Under the pieces are notes generated by a model, which saw nothing but the letters and a program-made list of their open reading frames with translations, was not told the origin of the DNA and searched no databases. Below are positions 38,531 to 48,237 of a stretch of DNA of 64,000 nucleotides, in pieces. A program made the translations under genes and the position numbers. The first letter of the stretch is position 1, and every line of letters starts with the position of its first letter. Where the stretch lies: assembly GCF_019511525.1 (NCBI RefSeq), contig NZ_JAEUAT010000005.1, positions 186,001 to 250,000 of the forward strand, in the 5' to 3' direction. This DNA comes from Rhizobium cauense. Its GTDB lineage: Bacteria; Pseudomonadota; Alphaproteobacteria; Rhizobiales; Rhizobiaceae.

Positions 38531-39537
38531 CACGCGGCCTCCTGCATTTTATGGACGACGAAGCAAGCCGCGCGGTGGTTTCCTGCGCCCGCTATCGGTT
38601 CGAGTTTCGGCACCCGCTCGTGACAGACGGCTTCCGCCAAAGGACAGCGTGGCGCAAAAGGGCAGCCCTGGGGGCGACGGCCCGGCTCTGGCGGCGTGCC
38701 GCCGATGGAGCTCAATCGGCTTGCAGGCGCATCGGATAGCTTCGGTATCGAAGCCAAGAGACCACGTGTGTAGGGATGGCTGGGGCGAGCATAGAGTTCG
38801 TCCACCGGAGCGTCCTCGACGACGGTACCTGCATAGAGCACGGCGACGCGATCGACGAGACCGGCGATCAGCGCCAGGTCGTGGGTGATCCAGACGACCG
38901 ACATGCCGAGCTTGGCGCGCAGATCCTTCACCAGATCGACGATCTGCGCCTGGATGGTGACGTCGAGCGCCGTTGTCGGTTCGTCTGCGATCAGGAGCTT
39001 CGGATTGCAGGCAAGGCCGATTGCGATCATCACGCGCTGCCGCATGCCGCCGGAGAGTTCGTGCGGATAGGCCTGCAGGCGCTCTTCCGGGCCGGGAATA
39101 CCGACCAGGCGCAACAACTCAACGGCACGAGCGCGAGCCTCTGCCTTGCTCATCTTGCGATGATAGATCAGCGGCTCGCAGATCTGGTCGCCGATGCGCA
39201 TGACCGGGTTCAGCGACGTCATCGGATCCTGAAATACGAAGCCGATATCGCCTCCGCGCACCTTGCGCAGCTCCTTGTTCGACATCTTCTGCAGGTCATT
39301 GCCGGCGAAGCTGGCGCTTCCCTTGGTGACCTTGATCTTGTTGGGCAGGAGCCGCATCAGGCTCAGCATCGTCAGGCTCTTGCCGCAGCCGGATTCTCCG
39401 ACAACTCCCAGCGTTTCACCCTTGTTGACGTGGAGATCGATCCCGTCCACGACAACGGCAGGGCCATTGCGCCCGTCGATTTCAACGGTGAGACCACGGA
39501 CATCGAGCAGTCGTTCAGTGGATTTTGTCGTGTTCAT
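38530..39537 (-). CDS. Peptide/opine-type ABC transporter ATPase, DppD-like
   Basis: 335 residues with Walker [11 protein letters not shown], signature LSGGMRQRV, Walker B LLIADEPTTALD and the C-terminal motif GCPFAPRCPLAEAVC. The start ATG overlaps the stop of the upstream permease (TGATG). A longer frame extends to 40023 within the permease gene and is not used. Confidence 0.93.
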   Translation of the reverse strand: MNTTKSTERLLDVRGLTVEIDGRNGPAVVVDGIDLHVNKGETLGVVGESGCGKSLTMLSLMRLLPNKIKVTKGSASFAGNDLQKMSNKELRKVRGGDIGFVFQDPMTSLNPVMRIGDQICEPLIYHRKMSKAEARARAVELLRLVGIPGPEERLQAYPHELSGGMRQRVMIAIGLACNPKLLIADEPTTALDVTIQAQIVDLVKDLRAKLGMSVVWITHDLALIAGLVDRVAVLYAGTVVEDAPVDELYARPSHPYTRGLLASIPKLSDAPASRLSSIGGTPPEPGRRPQGCPFAPRCPLAEAVCHERVPKLEPIAGAGNHRAACFVVHKMQEAA

Positions 39538-40499
39538 CACTTGCTGCCCCGCGGATTGAGTGCGTCGTTGAGGCCGTCGCCGAGGAAGCTGAAGGCAACT
39601 GAGGCAAGGCCGAGAACAGCTGCCGGAGCAGCCAGCAGATGTGGATAGTGCTGCCACACGCGCAGGCCGTCCGAGATCATATTGCCCCAGCTGGGGGTCG
39701 GAGGATTGACGCCGACGCCGAGGAAGCTGAAGGCACTTTCCAGAACCATGGCGGTGCCGAGGCCGGCGCTGACAGAAACAATCAGCGGTCCGAGTGCGTT
39801 CGGCACGACATAGCGCTTCATGATGATCCAGTTGGACAGGCCGAGCGCTTGCGCTGCGGTGATGTAGGGACGGCTGCGGATCGAGAGAACCTGAGCGCGC
39901 ACCAGGCGCGCATAGGGCGGCCAGGAGATCAGCGCCATCGAGCCGAAGACGAGGAAGAAATCCACCCAGATCGTCTGCCGATAGAATGGATTGAGTGTCG
40001 CCATGTACTGGGCCTCCATCCATTTCGCGATCGGCGTTTTAAGCGACGCGTTGATAACAACGACGAGCAGGAGGTTCGGCACCGACATGGTTACGTCCGT
40101 CAGCCACATGATGGCGCTGTCGAACGGATTGCCGAAGAAGCCTGCGATCGCACCGAGCACGAGGCCGATCGTTACTGCAATCAAAGTGACGACGATCGCG
40201 ACAAGGAAAGCAGTGCGCGTGCCGAAAACGACGCGGCTGAATACATCACGCCCGAGATCGTCCGTGCCGAACAGGTGCTGCAACGAAGGAGCGGCATTCC
40301 GCGCCTGCAGGTCCTGACTGAGGTAGTCGTATGGCGTTAGGTACGGGCCGAAGATTGCCGCGAAAGCCAGGATGAGCACGACGACAAGGCCGAAGAGAGC
40401 AAGTTTGTTGCGCTTCAGGCGGTGCCAGGCGTCACGCCAGAGGTTGACAGGAGGCTCTTCCTGCGTGGTTTCGACCGTGGAGAGAGGGATGGCGGACAT
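39537..40499 (-). CDS. Peptide/opine-type ABC transporter permease, DppC-like
   Basis: 320 residues, about six membrane segments after a cytoplasmic N-terminus. Seen: the DppC-class GTDDLGRDVFSRVVFGTR and the EAA loop TAAQALGLSNWIIMKRYVVP. The start lies 2 nt after the DppB-like stop. Confidence 0.93.
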   Translation of the reverse strand: MSAIPLSTVETTQEEPPVNLWRDAWHRLKRNKLALFGLVVVLILAFAAIFGPYLTPYDYLSQDLQARNAAPSLQHLFGTDDLGRDVFSRVVFGTRTAFLVAIVVTLIAVTIGLVLGAIAGFFGNPFDSAIMWLTDVTMSVPNLLLVVVINASLKTPIAKWMEAQYMATLNPFYRQTIWVDFFLVFGSMALISWPPYARLVRAQVLSIRSRPYITAAQALGLSNWIIMKRYVVPNALGPLIVSVSAGLGTAMVLESAFSFLGVGVNPPTPSWGNMISDGLRVWQHYPHLLAAPAAVLGLASVAFSFLGDGLNDALNPRGSK

Positions 40500-40501
40500 G
40501 G

Positions 40502-41458
40502 TCAGCGGCTCCTTCTTGCATCGTTGGCGCGCGGATCAAGCAGCGGATAGAGCACATCGACCAGGAGGTTCGAGGCCATGACGAGGAAGGATCCAATCAG
40601 CGTGATTGCCAGAATGACGGGGTAATCCGAATTGATCAGTGCCTGAACGGTCAGGCGTCCGAGACCCGGCAGGCCGAAGACGAGCTCGACGAAGATCGCA
40701 CCGTTGACGATGGTGATCATGATCAGGCCGAGCTGCGTGACGACGGGGGTCAGCACAGGGCGCAGGATATGACGCAAGGCGACCACGATTTCGGGAACAC
40801 CCTTGGCGCGAGCGGTGCGAACGAAATCCTCGGAGAGAACCTCGATAACCGCTGCGCGTGTCTGACGCACGATGAGCGCGATCGGCTGAAACGAAAGGAC
40901 AACCAGCGGCAAAATGATGCGCGTGTCGAAGACGCCACCCCAGCCGTAAGGCACTTTGATCATGGGCAGCAACACGATGAGACCAACCATGAGCAGTGGA
41001 CCGGCCACATAAGCGGGGATTGCCCAGAGGAAGAGCGCGCTCCCGAGGATCGTGTAGTCGAGCCGCGAATTCTGGTTAAGCGCCGCGATCATGCCAAGTG
41101 GAATGGCAATGACGGCGGTCAGGATGATGGAACAGAGCGCGAGCTGGAAGGAAACTGGCGCGGCGGCCGAGACCATGGCCCAGACCGAGCGGCCCGAGGT
41201 CAGCGAGTTGCCGAATTGACCATGCAGCAGGTTCCAGATGTAAAGACCGAACTGCGCAATGAACGGCTTGTTCAGGCCCGCGCTTTCGCGGATGGCCTCG
41301 ATGCGCTCGGGATTGTAGGCGACGTCGCCTGGTGCCCGCAAAAAGATAAGCTTGATAGGATCGCCGGCGCCGTAGAAGGCCAGTGCATACACGGCCAGCA
41401 TCACGATCAGCACGGACGGAATCCAGATGGCAAACCGGGTTAGCACATAGCGTAACAA
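40502..41458 (-). CDS. Peptide/opine-type ABC transporter permease, DppB-like
   Basis: 318 residues with an N-terminal membrane segment, a periplasmic loop and five further segments. The EAA loop is TARAKGVPEIVVALRHILRP. The start codon is TTG (41458): GGGAGG lies 5 nt before it, which decides it. It follows the binding-protein gene after 146 nt containing a stable hairpin. Confidence 0.92.
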   Translation of the reverse strand: MLRYVLTRFAIWIPSVLIVMLAVYALAFYGAGDPIKLIFLRAPGDVAYNPERIEAIRESAGLNKPFIAQFGLYIWNLLHGQFGNSLTSGRSVWAMVSAAAPVSFQLALCSIILTAVIAIPLGMIAALNQNSRLDYTILGSALFLWAIPAYVAGPLLMVGLIVLLPMIKVPYGWGGVFDTRIILPLVVLSFQPIALIVRQTRAAVIEVLSEDFVRTARAKGVPEIVVALRHILRPVLTPVVTQLGLIMITIVNGAIFVELVFGLPGLGRLTVQALINSDYPVILAITLIGSFLVMASNLLVDVLYPLLDPRANDARRSR

Positions 41459-41536
41459 GGTTACCTCCCACCTGTTGCCGGCATGGCTCCGTGTTCGGGT
41501 CCTCCCCGCGGAGATGCCGTCTCTTCTTGAAACTTG

Positions 41537-41562
41537 CGCGAAGGCCTTGCGGTCTTCGCGCG
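41537..41562 (-). other. Intercistronic hairpin between binding-protein and permease genes
   Basis: GCGCGAAG and CTTCGCGC arms around a 10-nt loop, with no U-run. Such 3' hairpins protect binding-protein mRNA and set high expression relative to permeases. Confidence 0.55.
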
Positions 41563-41604
41563 GTTGCTAATGCCCGGAGGCTGTCTTTCTGTGCGGTCGC
41601 CGGC

Positions 41605-43254
41605 TCAGCCGACCGAGATGTCCCAAGGCGCCACGACCTGCCAGTCGAGGTTCTTTTCCATGCCCTTGACTTCTTTCGTCGCCCAGCGCGACATCGCCTG
41701 AGAGTACCACGGAATGAAGGCCCAATCGTCGCGGAATGCCTTCTGTGCATCCTGTGCGAGCTTCACACGCTGCGGGTCGTCCGCTGCCTTGGTGGACGCT
41801 TCCGCGAGCGCAGCATCGACCTTGTCGTTCTTGTATCCGCCGAGCTTGTTCTGTGCGTTCGACGAGGTCGACGCGATCGAGCCGGCAAGGTAGGAAACGG
41901 CATCGGGTACCCGGGTGCCGACGTCATCGCGGAAGATCTGCACCGCGTTTTGATCCGGACCGGCATAGGCGTCCTGCTGAGGCTTCATGTCGACAGCCGT
42001 GATGCCGAGGTTCTGCCGCCATTGCTCGGCGATGAACTGGGCTGCGGCTTCGATGGCGGGAGCAGAGATCCCGACAAAGAGGATCTTCGGCAACCGTTCC
42101 GGCCCGCCGTAGCTCGACTCGGCAAGCAGCTTCTTGGCCGCTTCCGGATCGTAGGGATAGGGCTCGAAACCGGAATTGTCAGCGCCGGGAACGGAGTTGA
42201 GAATCTGGTCCGCTTTCTTGTGGGGACCATCCGGGTAGGAGGCCTTGAAGAGGCCGTCGCGATCGATAGCCATAATCAGCGCCTGACGAACCTTCGGATC
42301 GTCCATCGGAGCGCGCTTGATGTTGAACCAGAAATGCTGGCTGGTGGGGATCAGCGGACCGGCAGAGAATTCCGGGCCGAGATCTTGAATGATCGTGGAA
42401 GTGACCAATTCCGTGTGAGCATTGAATTCGCCGGATTTTATCAGCGATGTCGCCGTCACGTTGTCTTCGATCGACGTGATCTCGATGCGTGCCAGCTTCG
42501 GCTTGGGGCCAAAGAAGTTCTCATTCGGCTCGAACACAAGTTTGCCGGCGTCGATGTCGATGCTGGTCAGCTTGAAGGGACCGGAGTAGACCGCGCTGCT
42601 TTCTGGCTTGTACCAGTCGACGATCTCCTCTCCATCACTGCCACGCGACTGCGCGGCCTTGGTGATCGGCGCGATGTGGTTGGCGAGACGCATGAAGAAG
42701 ATCGGATCGGCGTCTACAAGCGTCACGACGACGGTGCCTTCATCAGGCGTTGCAACGCCCGTGAGCTCGTTTCCGGAGCCGCCGCTGATCTCCTTGTATC
42801 CCTGAACCTTGCTCAGCACCTGGTCGGCGCGCTGGCTCTTGGTGTTCGGCATGGAGGCGACTTCCCAGGAGCCCTTGACGTCGGCAGCGGTAATCTTGCT
42901 ACCGTCCGAAAATACCGCCTTGGGATCGATCTTGAAGGTCCAGACTTTGTTGTCCGGGGACTCCCAGCTGGTGAAGACGTAGGGATGGATCTTGCCTTCG
43001 CCGTCGAAGTACATCGGCGAGGCCCACCAGATCGAGTTCCAGCGGAAAGGAACGCCGCCGCCGCGCAATGGCGACCAATCCTGGTTGAACGCCGGATTGG
43101 CGACCTTCAGGACCTGGCCGTCATCGGCAAGCACGATGCGGGCGTTCATCCCGAATATCGTGAGGCCGACGCCAGCGGCGAGGCCCAGCTTCAAGGCCTC
43201 GCGGCGCGACATCTGCGCTTTTTGCGCAGCATTCCCTTCATTCCGTTCAGTCAT
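41605..43254 (-). CDS. Peptide/opine-type ABC transporter substrate-binding protein
   Basis: 549 residues, family SBP_bac_5. An N-terminal twin-arginine-like motif (MSRREALKLGLAAGVGLTIF) suggests Tat or Sec export. The core shows family segments FRWNSIWWASPMYFDGEG and VRQALIMAIDRDGLFKASYP. GGAGG 5 nt before the ATG at 43254 decides the start; the frame extends to 43272. It is first gene of the minus-strand operon; the ligand is unknown. A long antisense ORF covers it and is not believed. Confidence 0.93.
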   Translation of the reverse strand: MTERNEGNAAQKAQMSRREALKLGLAAGVGLTIFGMNARIVLADDGQVLKVANPAFNQDWSPLRGGGVPFRWNSIWWASPMYFDGEGKIHPYVFTSWESPDNKVWTFKIDPKAVFSDGSKITAADVKGSWEVASMPNTKSQRADQVLSKVQGYKEISGGSGNELTGVATPDEGTVVVTLVDADPIFFMRLANHIAPITKAAQSRGSDGEEIVDWYKPESSAVYSGPFKLTSIDIDAGKLVFEPNENFFGPKPKLARIEITSIEDNVTATSLIKSGEFNAHTELVTSTIIQDLGPEFSAGPLIPTSQHFWFNIKRAPMDDPKVRQALIMAIDRDGLFKASYPDGPHKKADQILNSVPGADNSGFEPYPYDPEAAKKLLAESSYGGPERLPKILFVGISAPAIEAAAQFIAEQWRQNLGITAVDMKPQQDAYAGPDQNAVQIFRDDVGTRVPDAVSYLAGSIASTSSNAQNKLGGYKNDKVDAALAEASTKAADDPQRVKLAQDAQKAFRDDWAFIPWYSQAMSRWATKEVKGMEKNLDWQVVAPWDISVG

Positions 43255-43451
43255 CGTGTCCTCCCATGACAAAATGCGTGAGCCACACTTCCCACTCTAT
43301 CCCGAAAGCGCGTCACCATATGCCGAGACACTCGCTCGATAATGTAAATATGTCAACAGAAATTAATTCTCTATCCGAGTAGCGAGTAGAGGCGAAATAT
43401 TTTCTTTATATTTTTCAGTAATTTAAAAAATGATGTGTTTGACAATCCCTA

Positions 43452-43466
43452 TTGTCATATTGACAA
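43452..43466. promoter_or_regulatory. Inverted-repeat operator in the divergent promoter region
   Basis: TTGTCA-TAT-TGACAA, a perfect 15-bp site midway between the two operons, with a further half site TTGACAAT at 43439-43446 and TGTCAA at 43351-43356. TTGTC/GACAA symmetry is common for GntR/FCD regulators. The 305-bp gap contains no gene. Confidence 0.55.
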
Positions 43467-43558
43467 CACGGCCTGTGGGGATGATGAAAATCGCATCATG
43501 CGGGCTTGAGCTCCCGCCTTTGCCGCCATCGATGCGGTGTTCATCCGAGGAGGACGAT

Positions 43559-44464
43559 ATGAACGATCACAAGATTACAGGCGTGTTCAGTGCGGCCGCG
43601 ACACCGCTCAATGCCGATGGCACTCCGGACCTTGGCCTGTTCACGGAGCACTGCCAACGTCTGTTGCAGGAAGGTTGTCATGGCGTGGCTCTGCTGGGCA
43701 CGACCGGCGAGGCAAATTCGTTTTCCTCCAGCGAACGTCGGGAAATTCTGGAGGCGGCACTCAAGGCAGGGGTACCAGCAGACAAGCTCCTTCCGGGCAC
43801 GGGCGTCGTCGCCATTCCCGAAACGGTGGAACTGACTAGGCATGCCCTCTCGCTCGGTGTGACGAAGGTCGTGATGCTGCCGCCCTTCTACTATAAGGGC
43901 GTATCCGATGATGGATTGTTTGCCGCCTACTCGCAGGTTCTGGAAAAGATCGGCGACAGCCGACTGCAGGTTATTCTGTACCACATCCCCCAGGTTTCCG
44001 GCATTCCGCTCTCCATTCCTCTGATCGGCAGGCTCATCAAGGCGTTCCCTGACAATGTCGTTGGCATCAAGGAATCGGCTGGCGATTTCAATAACATGCA
44101 GGCAATCATCGCTGCATATCCGGGCTTTTCCGTGCTGGCGGGCGCTGATCCGCTGCTGTTGCCCCTGCTGAAGGCGGGAGGTGCCGGCTGCATCACGGCT
44201 ACCTCCAATCTCGTCGCGGACTCGCTGCGCACCGTTTATGACAAGGTTCACGACGAGACGCGCGCTGGCGAGGTGGAGGTAGCGCAGGCTCGTATCAATG
44301 CCTACCGAACGCTTTCCAACTCCTATGTGCAGATCCCGACGATCAAGGCCATGGTGGGTCTCAAGGCTGGCAATGAAGCATGGCGGCGCACGCGTGCTCC
44401 ATTGATGCCGATCAGTGACGCCGACTATGCCGCCCTTTCCGTGGCCTATGCAAAGCTGCCGTAA
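43559..44464 (+). CDS. Dihydrodipicolinate synthase/N-acetylneuraminate lyase-family aldolase
   Basis: 301 residues with a TIM barrel. The DapA-family loop GTTGEANSFSSSER, tyrosine YHIP and Schiff-base lysine in VVGIKESAGDF are all present. It acts as a class I pyruvate-type aldolase or dehydratase. The housekeeping dapA would not normally sit in such a locus, so this paralogue is likely catabolic (for example a 2-keto-3-deoxy acid). GAGGAGG precedes the ATG at 43559. First gene of the plus-strand operon. Confidence 0.88.
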   Translation: MNDHKITGVFSAAATPLNADGTPDLGLFTEHCQRLLQEGCHGVALLGTTGEANSFSSSERREILEAALKAGVPADKLLPGTGVVAIPETVELTRHALSLGVTKVVMLPPFYYKGVSDDGLFAAYSQVLEKIGDSRLQVILYHIPQVSGIPLSIPLIGRLIKAFPDNVVGIKESAGDFNNMQAIIAAYPGFSVLAGADPLLLPLLKAGGAGCITATSNLVADSLRTVYDKVHDETRAGEVEVAQARINAYRTLSNSYVQIPTIKAMVGLKAGNEAWRRTRAPLMPISDADYAALSVAYAKLP

Positions 44465-44475
44465 GGAGCGCGATC

Positions 44476-45663
44476 ATGAGATTTACAGGTTTGCCGCCCG
44501 AGGCGGTTCCGGCGCTGATGACCGGTGAGATTGTTGCCAATGGGAGTGAGAAGTCGCGCGCAGATGCGTATCTGCCTTCCCCCTGCATCCAGAACCATGC
44601 CGCCAACCTGGCCTTTCTACCTGACGGCACGCTAACCTGTGTCTGGTTTGGTGGCACGATGGAGGGTATGGGCGACATTTCTGTTTACATGTCGCGGCTT
44701 GCCCCAGGCGCCAAGGTTTGGTCGCAGCCGGAAAAAATGTCCGACGATCCGACAAAATCCGAGCAGAATCCGTTGATTTTCAGTGCGCCGGACGGAAAGG
44801 TCTGGCTGCTTTACACCTCCCAGACATCGGGCAACCAGGACGGCTCCATCGTTAAGTGCAGGATCTCCGCGGATGGCGGCAAGACATTCGGCGAGGTGCG
44901 TGTTCTCTGCGATATCCCAGGTACCTTTGTCCGTCAGCCGATCACTGTGAATGACCACGGCGCCTGGTTGTTGCCGATCTTCCGCTGCGTCGGTTTGCCC
45001 GGCGAACGCTGGACGGGCGACGTGGATACGGCTGGCGTCCTTATCTCGCGAGATGAAGGGAAAAGCTGGAGCTTGACCGAGGTGCCCAACAGTGTTGGGG
45101 CGGTTCACATGAACATCGTTTCTATCGAAGGCGACGAGCTTGTAGCCTTCTATCGGAATCGTTTCTCGGAGTCGGTGCTGTCCAGCCGCTCGAGCGATGG
45201 CGGTGAGCATTGGAGTGCGCCGCAGGCGATCGATCTGCCGAACAACAACTCGTCCATTCAGGCGACAAGACTGAAAAATGGCGTTGTTGCAATGGTTTAT
45301 AACCATTCGAACGGGCAGATGTCGGACGCTAGGCGCCAGTCGCTCTACGATGAGATTGAGGGCGATGAAGAGAATGTGACCGTGCCGGCGCACGTGATCG
45401 AGCGTCGTAGGGCCGTCTGGGGGGTGCCTCGCGCGCCACTCAGTCTCGCATTTTCCAGCGACGGCGGCGTTACTTTTCCGCGTCGCACCGATCTCGATAC
45501 CGGTGACGGCTACTGCCTCAGCAATAACTCGAAGGACTCCGTGAACCGCGAGTTCTCCTACCCTTCGATCGTTCAGGGGTCCGATGGCACGGTGCACATC
45601 GCCTATACCTACTACCGACGAGCCATCAAGTATGTCCGGCTTTCGGCCGACGCCACCGCTTAA
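44476..45663 (+). CDS. Sialidase-fold (BNR/Asp-box) protein
   Basis: 395 residues. Four Asp boxes: residues 131-138 (SADGGKTF), 191-198 (SRDEGKSW), 239-246 (SSDGGEHW) and 327-334 (SSDGGVTF), giving a six-bladed propeller. There is no signal peptide. Asp boxes prove the fold, not sialidase activity; the surrounding genes lack the other sialic acid steps. It follows the aldolase gene by 11 nt. It may hydrolyse or isomerise the imported acid inside the cell (inference). Confidence 0.8.
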   Translation: MRFTGLPPEAVPALMTGEIVANGSEKSRADAYLPSPCIQNHAANLAFLPDGTLTCVWFGGTMEGMGDISVYMSRLAPGAKVWSQPEKMSDDPTKSEQNPLIFSAPDGKVWLLYTSQTSGNQDGSIVKCRISADGGKTFGEVRVLCDIPGTFVRQPITVNDHGAWLLPIFRCVGLPGERWTGDVDTAGVLISRDEGKSWSLTEVPNSVGAVHMNIVSIEGDELVAFYRNRFSESVLSSRSSDGGEHWSAPQAIDLPNNNSSIQATRLKNGVVAMVYNHSNGQMSDARRQSLYDEIEGDEENVTVPAHVIERRRAVWGVPRAPLSLAFSSDGGVTFPRRTDLDTGDGYCLSNNSKDSVNREFSYPSIVQGSDGTVHIAYTYYRRAIKYVRLSADATA

Positions 45664-46005
45664 CGCTGTCGCGGGTTGCCAGCGAGCATTCTCGATCCGA
45701 CGCCGCGCGTGATGAGCGGTTGCGTCGGGTCGGCTTCTTTATTTGACAACTTCATATGATTTGCGAGGTGGTTCGGCGCCCGCAGCGGCTTCGTTTCTGC
45801 CTAAGCAGTTGTTTCCAGTTTATTTGTTTAAAATCATATAGATAGATTTTCCGCTTTGTTCCGTCTTTGGCCACCTCGATAAGGGAATGCAGAATATTTT
45901 CCGATGCGATCAATCTCCCGACTTGCCAAATGCGGGTACATTGTATAACAAATTTACATCTTTGTGACGCGGGGCGTCGCAACACCTGCAGGGAGGAGTG
46001 GTCCA
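45664..46005. other. Intergenic region before the iron-type dehydrogenase gene, with an operator-like repeat
   Basis: About 340 AT-rich bases with no convincing ORF. TTGT-ATA-ACAA at 45941-45951 is an inverted repeat with the same outer TTGT/ACAA bases as the divergent-operator site, suggesting a second promoter under the same GntR regulator. A TTGACA at 45743-45748 may be a -35 box. Confidence 0.45.
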
Positions 46006-47139
46006 GTGGCCAGCTTGGATTCACCTATCACAATTGTCCGGCCGCATCTGATCGAGTTCGGCGTCGGCACCGCTGAGCGCCTCGGCAAGTGGGCCGCAGA
46101 CAAGGGCTACAGCCGGATCCTTGTAATCTCCGACGCCTTCAACGCGACACGAGTCGATGCACTGGCGCTCAACGGGGAAGTCACGGTCTTTGCCGACGTG
46201 ACGCCGGAGCCGGATACTGCCAATCTCGACAAGGTGCTGGTCGCCGCGAACGCAGCGGACGCCCAGCTCATTGTCGGTTTTGGTGGTGGTAGTGCGATGG
46301 ATCTTGCGAAGCTCGCCGCTGTGCTCGCCGGTTCGTCACAGACGCTGCACGACGTCGTTGGACCGAACAAGGTCAACGGGCCCCGCCGCGTCGCTCTGGC
46401 ACAAGTGCCGACGACTTCGGGGACCGGAAGCGAGGCCGGTATCCGGGCTCTCGTCACCGACCCGAGGACGATGGCCAAGCTGGCTGTCGAGAGCATGTAT
46501 ATGCTTGCGGATATCGCGGTTGTCGACCCAGCCCTGACCTTTAGCGTGCCTGCGCGTACGACCGCGGCAACCGGCGTTGACGCGATGGCGCATTGCGTCG
46601 AGGCGTTTACCAACCGCAAGGCCCATCCAATGATCGATCTCTATGCGATCGAGGGCACACGGCTGGTCGGGAAATATCTTGCTCGGGCCGTTCGGGACGG
46701 TTCCGACGCGGAGGCGCGTGCCGGTCTGTCGCTGGCCTCACTCTATGGCGGCTTCTGTCTTGGCCCTGTCAATACGGCGGGCGGTCACGCGCTCGCCTAT
46801 CCGCTTGGTACGCGTTGGCATGTAGCGCATGGTGCGGCAAACGCCCTGATCTTCCCGCATGTTCTTGCGTTCAATACGCCGGCGGTTTCCGAGAAGACCC
46901 GTATCATCATGGAGGCGCTTGGCCAGAAGACCTCTGACAGTATCGAATCCGTCTTTGATGCTGCTTACTCCTTCTGCGCTGAACTCGGGATTGAGATGAA
47001 GCTCTCCGGCCTCGGTGTACCCGAAAGCGATCTGGACGCGATGGCAGACGATGCTTTTGCGATCCGTCGCCTCCTGGACAACAATCCGCGCGATCTGTCG
47101 CGTGCCGATATCCGCTCGATCTACGAAGCGGCCTTTTAG
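46006..47139 (+). CDS. Iron-containing alcohol dehydrogenase family protein
   Basis: 377 residues. The NAD motif GGGSAMDLAK, TTSGTGSEAG and metal-binding histidines (MAHCVEAFTNR, GGHALAYPLGTRWHVAHG) mark the group III alcohol dehydrogenase fold. It may be a maleylacetate reductase-type or a 3-dehydro/hydroxyacid reductase. The start is a GTG at 46006, because GGGAGGAG lies 7 nt upstream; an upstream GTG at 45964 is rejected. It probably opens a second transcription unit. Confidence 0.87.
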   Translation: MASLDSPITIVRPHLIEFGVGTAERLGKWAADKGYSRILVISDAFNATRVDALALNGEVTVFADVTPEPDTANLDKVLVAANAADAQLIVGFGGGSAMDLAKLAAVLAGSSQTLHDVVGPNKVNGPRRVALAQVPTTSGTGSEAGIRALVTDPRTMAKLAVESMYMLADIAVVDPALTFSVPARTTAATGVDAMAHCVEAFTNRKAHPMIDLYAIEGTRLVGKYLARAVRDGSDAEARAGLSLASLYGGFCLGPVNTAGGHALAYPLGTRWHVAHGAANALIFPHVLAFNTPAVSEKTRIIMEALGQKTSDSIESVFDAAYSFCAELGIEMKLSGLGVPESDLDAMADDAFAIRRLLDNNPRDLSRADIRSIYEAAF

Positions 47140-47172
47140 GGCTCGCTTCCATTCAAAAGAGGACCGTGAGTG

Positions 47173-48162
47173 ATGGACAGGAATGCGAAAGTTGCCGTGA
47201 CGCTCGGCGATCCGGCCGGCGTCGGCCCCGAGGTGATCGTCAAGGCACTTGCGACGATGCCGGAACTGGAGCGGCGCGATTTCGTCATCGTCGGCAATAC
47301 GGAAGCGCTCGAGCGTGCCAATCGCGCTGCGGCAGCCGGACTTTCCTTTGCGCCGGCAGACGCTGTTGCGGCAGGCAAGATCGCGGTCGACGAAGTGGAG
47401 CTTGGTGCGCCACTGCCTGAGATCGGCAAGGTCAGCCCGGTCGCCGGCGACGCCTCCGTTCGGTACATCAGTCGCGCGGTCGATCTTGCGATGTCGGGCA
47501 ATGCCGATGTCATTGTTACCGCGCCGATCAACAAGGAAGCGATGAACCTTGCCGGTCATCACTACGACGGTCATACGGGCCTGCTTGCGCACCTTACCGG
47601 TTCGAAGAGCTCGTTCATGCTGCTCGCTTCAGAACGACTGAACACGATCCACGTTTCCACTCATATCTCGCTCAAGGGTGCGATCGAGCGCGCCAAGACC
47701 GAACGCGTGCTGGCAACGATCGAGGCAGGACACAATCATTTCATGCGCCTTGGCAAGAAAGCCCGCATCGCGGTTGCTGGCCTCAACCCGCATTGCGGCG
47801 AAAACGGTCTTTTCGGTACCGAGGATACCGAGTTCCTGGCGCCTGCCGTCGAGCTGGCGCAGGCGAAGGGTATCGATGTTGTTGGTCCTATCTCGGCCGA
47901 CACCGTGTTTGCTCGCGCCTACAACGGCGCCTTCGATCTGGTCATCGCGCAGTACCACGATCAGGGTCATATCCCGATCAAGCTCATCGCCTTTGATACT
48001 GCCGTCAACGTGTCGCTCGGCTTGCCGATCGACCGTGTGTCTGTCGATCACGGCACGGCCTTCGATATCGCCGGCACGGGCAAAGCCAACCATGTAAATA
48101 TGCTTTCGGCCATTGCCTACGCGCGGCTGATGGCACGATCCCCACGCCGACAGGCCGCCTGA
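47173..48162 (+). CDS. pdxA2: PdxA2-family 4-phospho-acid dehydrogenase
   Basis: 329 residues. PdxA-fold motifs are [38 protein letters not shown], the metal site [12 protein letters not shown] and [15 protein letters not shown]. PdxA2 enzymes oxidise D-threonate or related 4-phosphates, with decarboxylation to dihydroxyacetone phosphate, and pair with DUF1537 kinases. Such a kinase is at 36480-37541. A role in vitamin B6 synthesis is less likely because there is no ksgA/surA context. The ATG at 47173 is used; GTG at 47170 is also possible. Confidence 0.85.
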   Translation: MDRNAKVAVTLGDPAGVGPEVIVKALATMPELERRDFVIVGNTEALERANRAAAAGLSFAPADAVAAGKIAVDEVELGAPLPEIGKVSPVAGDASVRYISRAVDLAMSGNADVIVTAPINKEAMNLAGHHYDGHTGLLAHLTGSKSSFMLLASERLNTIHVSTHISLKGAIERAKTERVLATIEAGHNHFMRLGKKARIAVAGLNPHCGENGLFGTEDTEFLAPAVELAQAKGIDVVGPISADTVFARAYNGAFDLVIAQYHDQGHIPIKLIAFDTAVNVSLGLPIDRVSVDHGTAFDIAGTGKANHVNMLSAIAYARLMARSPRRQAA

Positions 48163-48237
48163 CACCTGAACGCGCTCTAAACTGTCGAGGCGCAGTGCTG
48201 CGCCGTCTGCCGCTTTGCTCGTTGGAGGAGATGAGCG

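Noticed and set aside
41383..43269. 628-codon open frame on the plus strand opposite the ABC binding protein
   Set aside because: The minus-strand binding protein has family motifs, a signal sequence and a GGAGG start site. The antisense frame has none.
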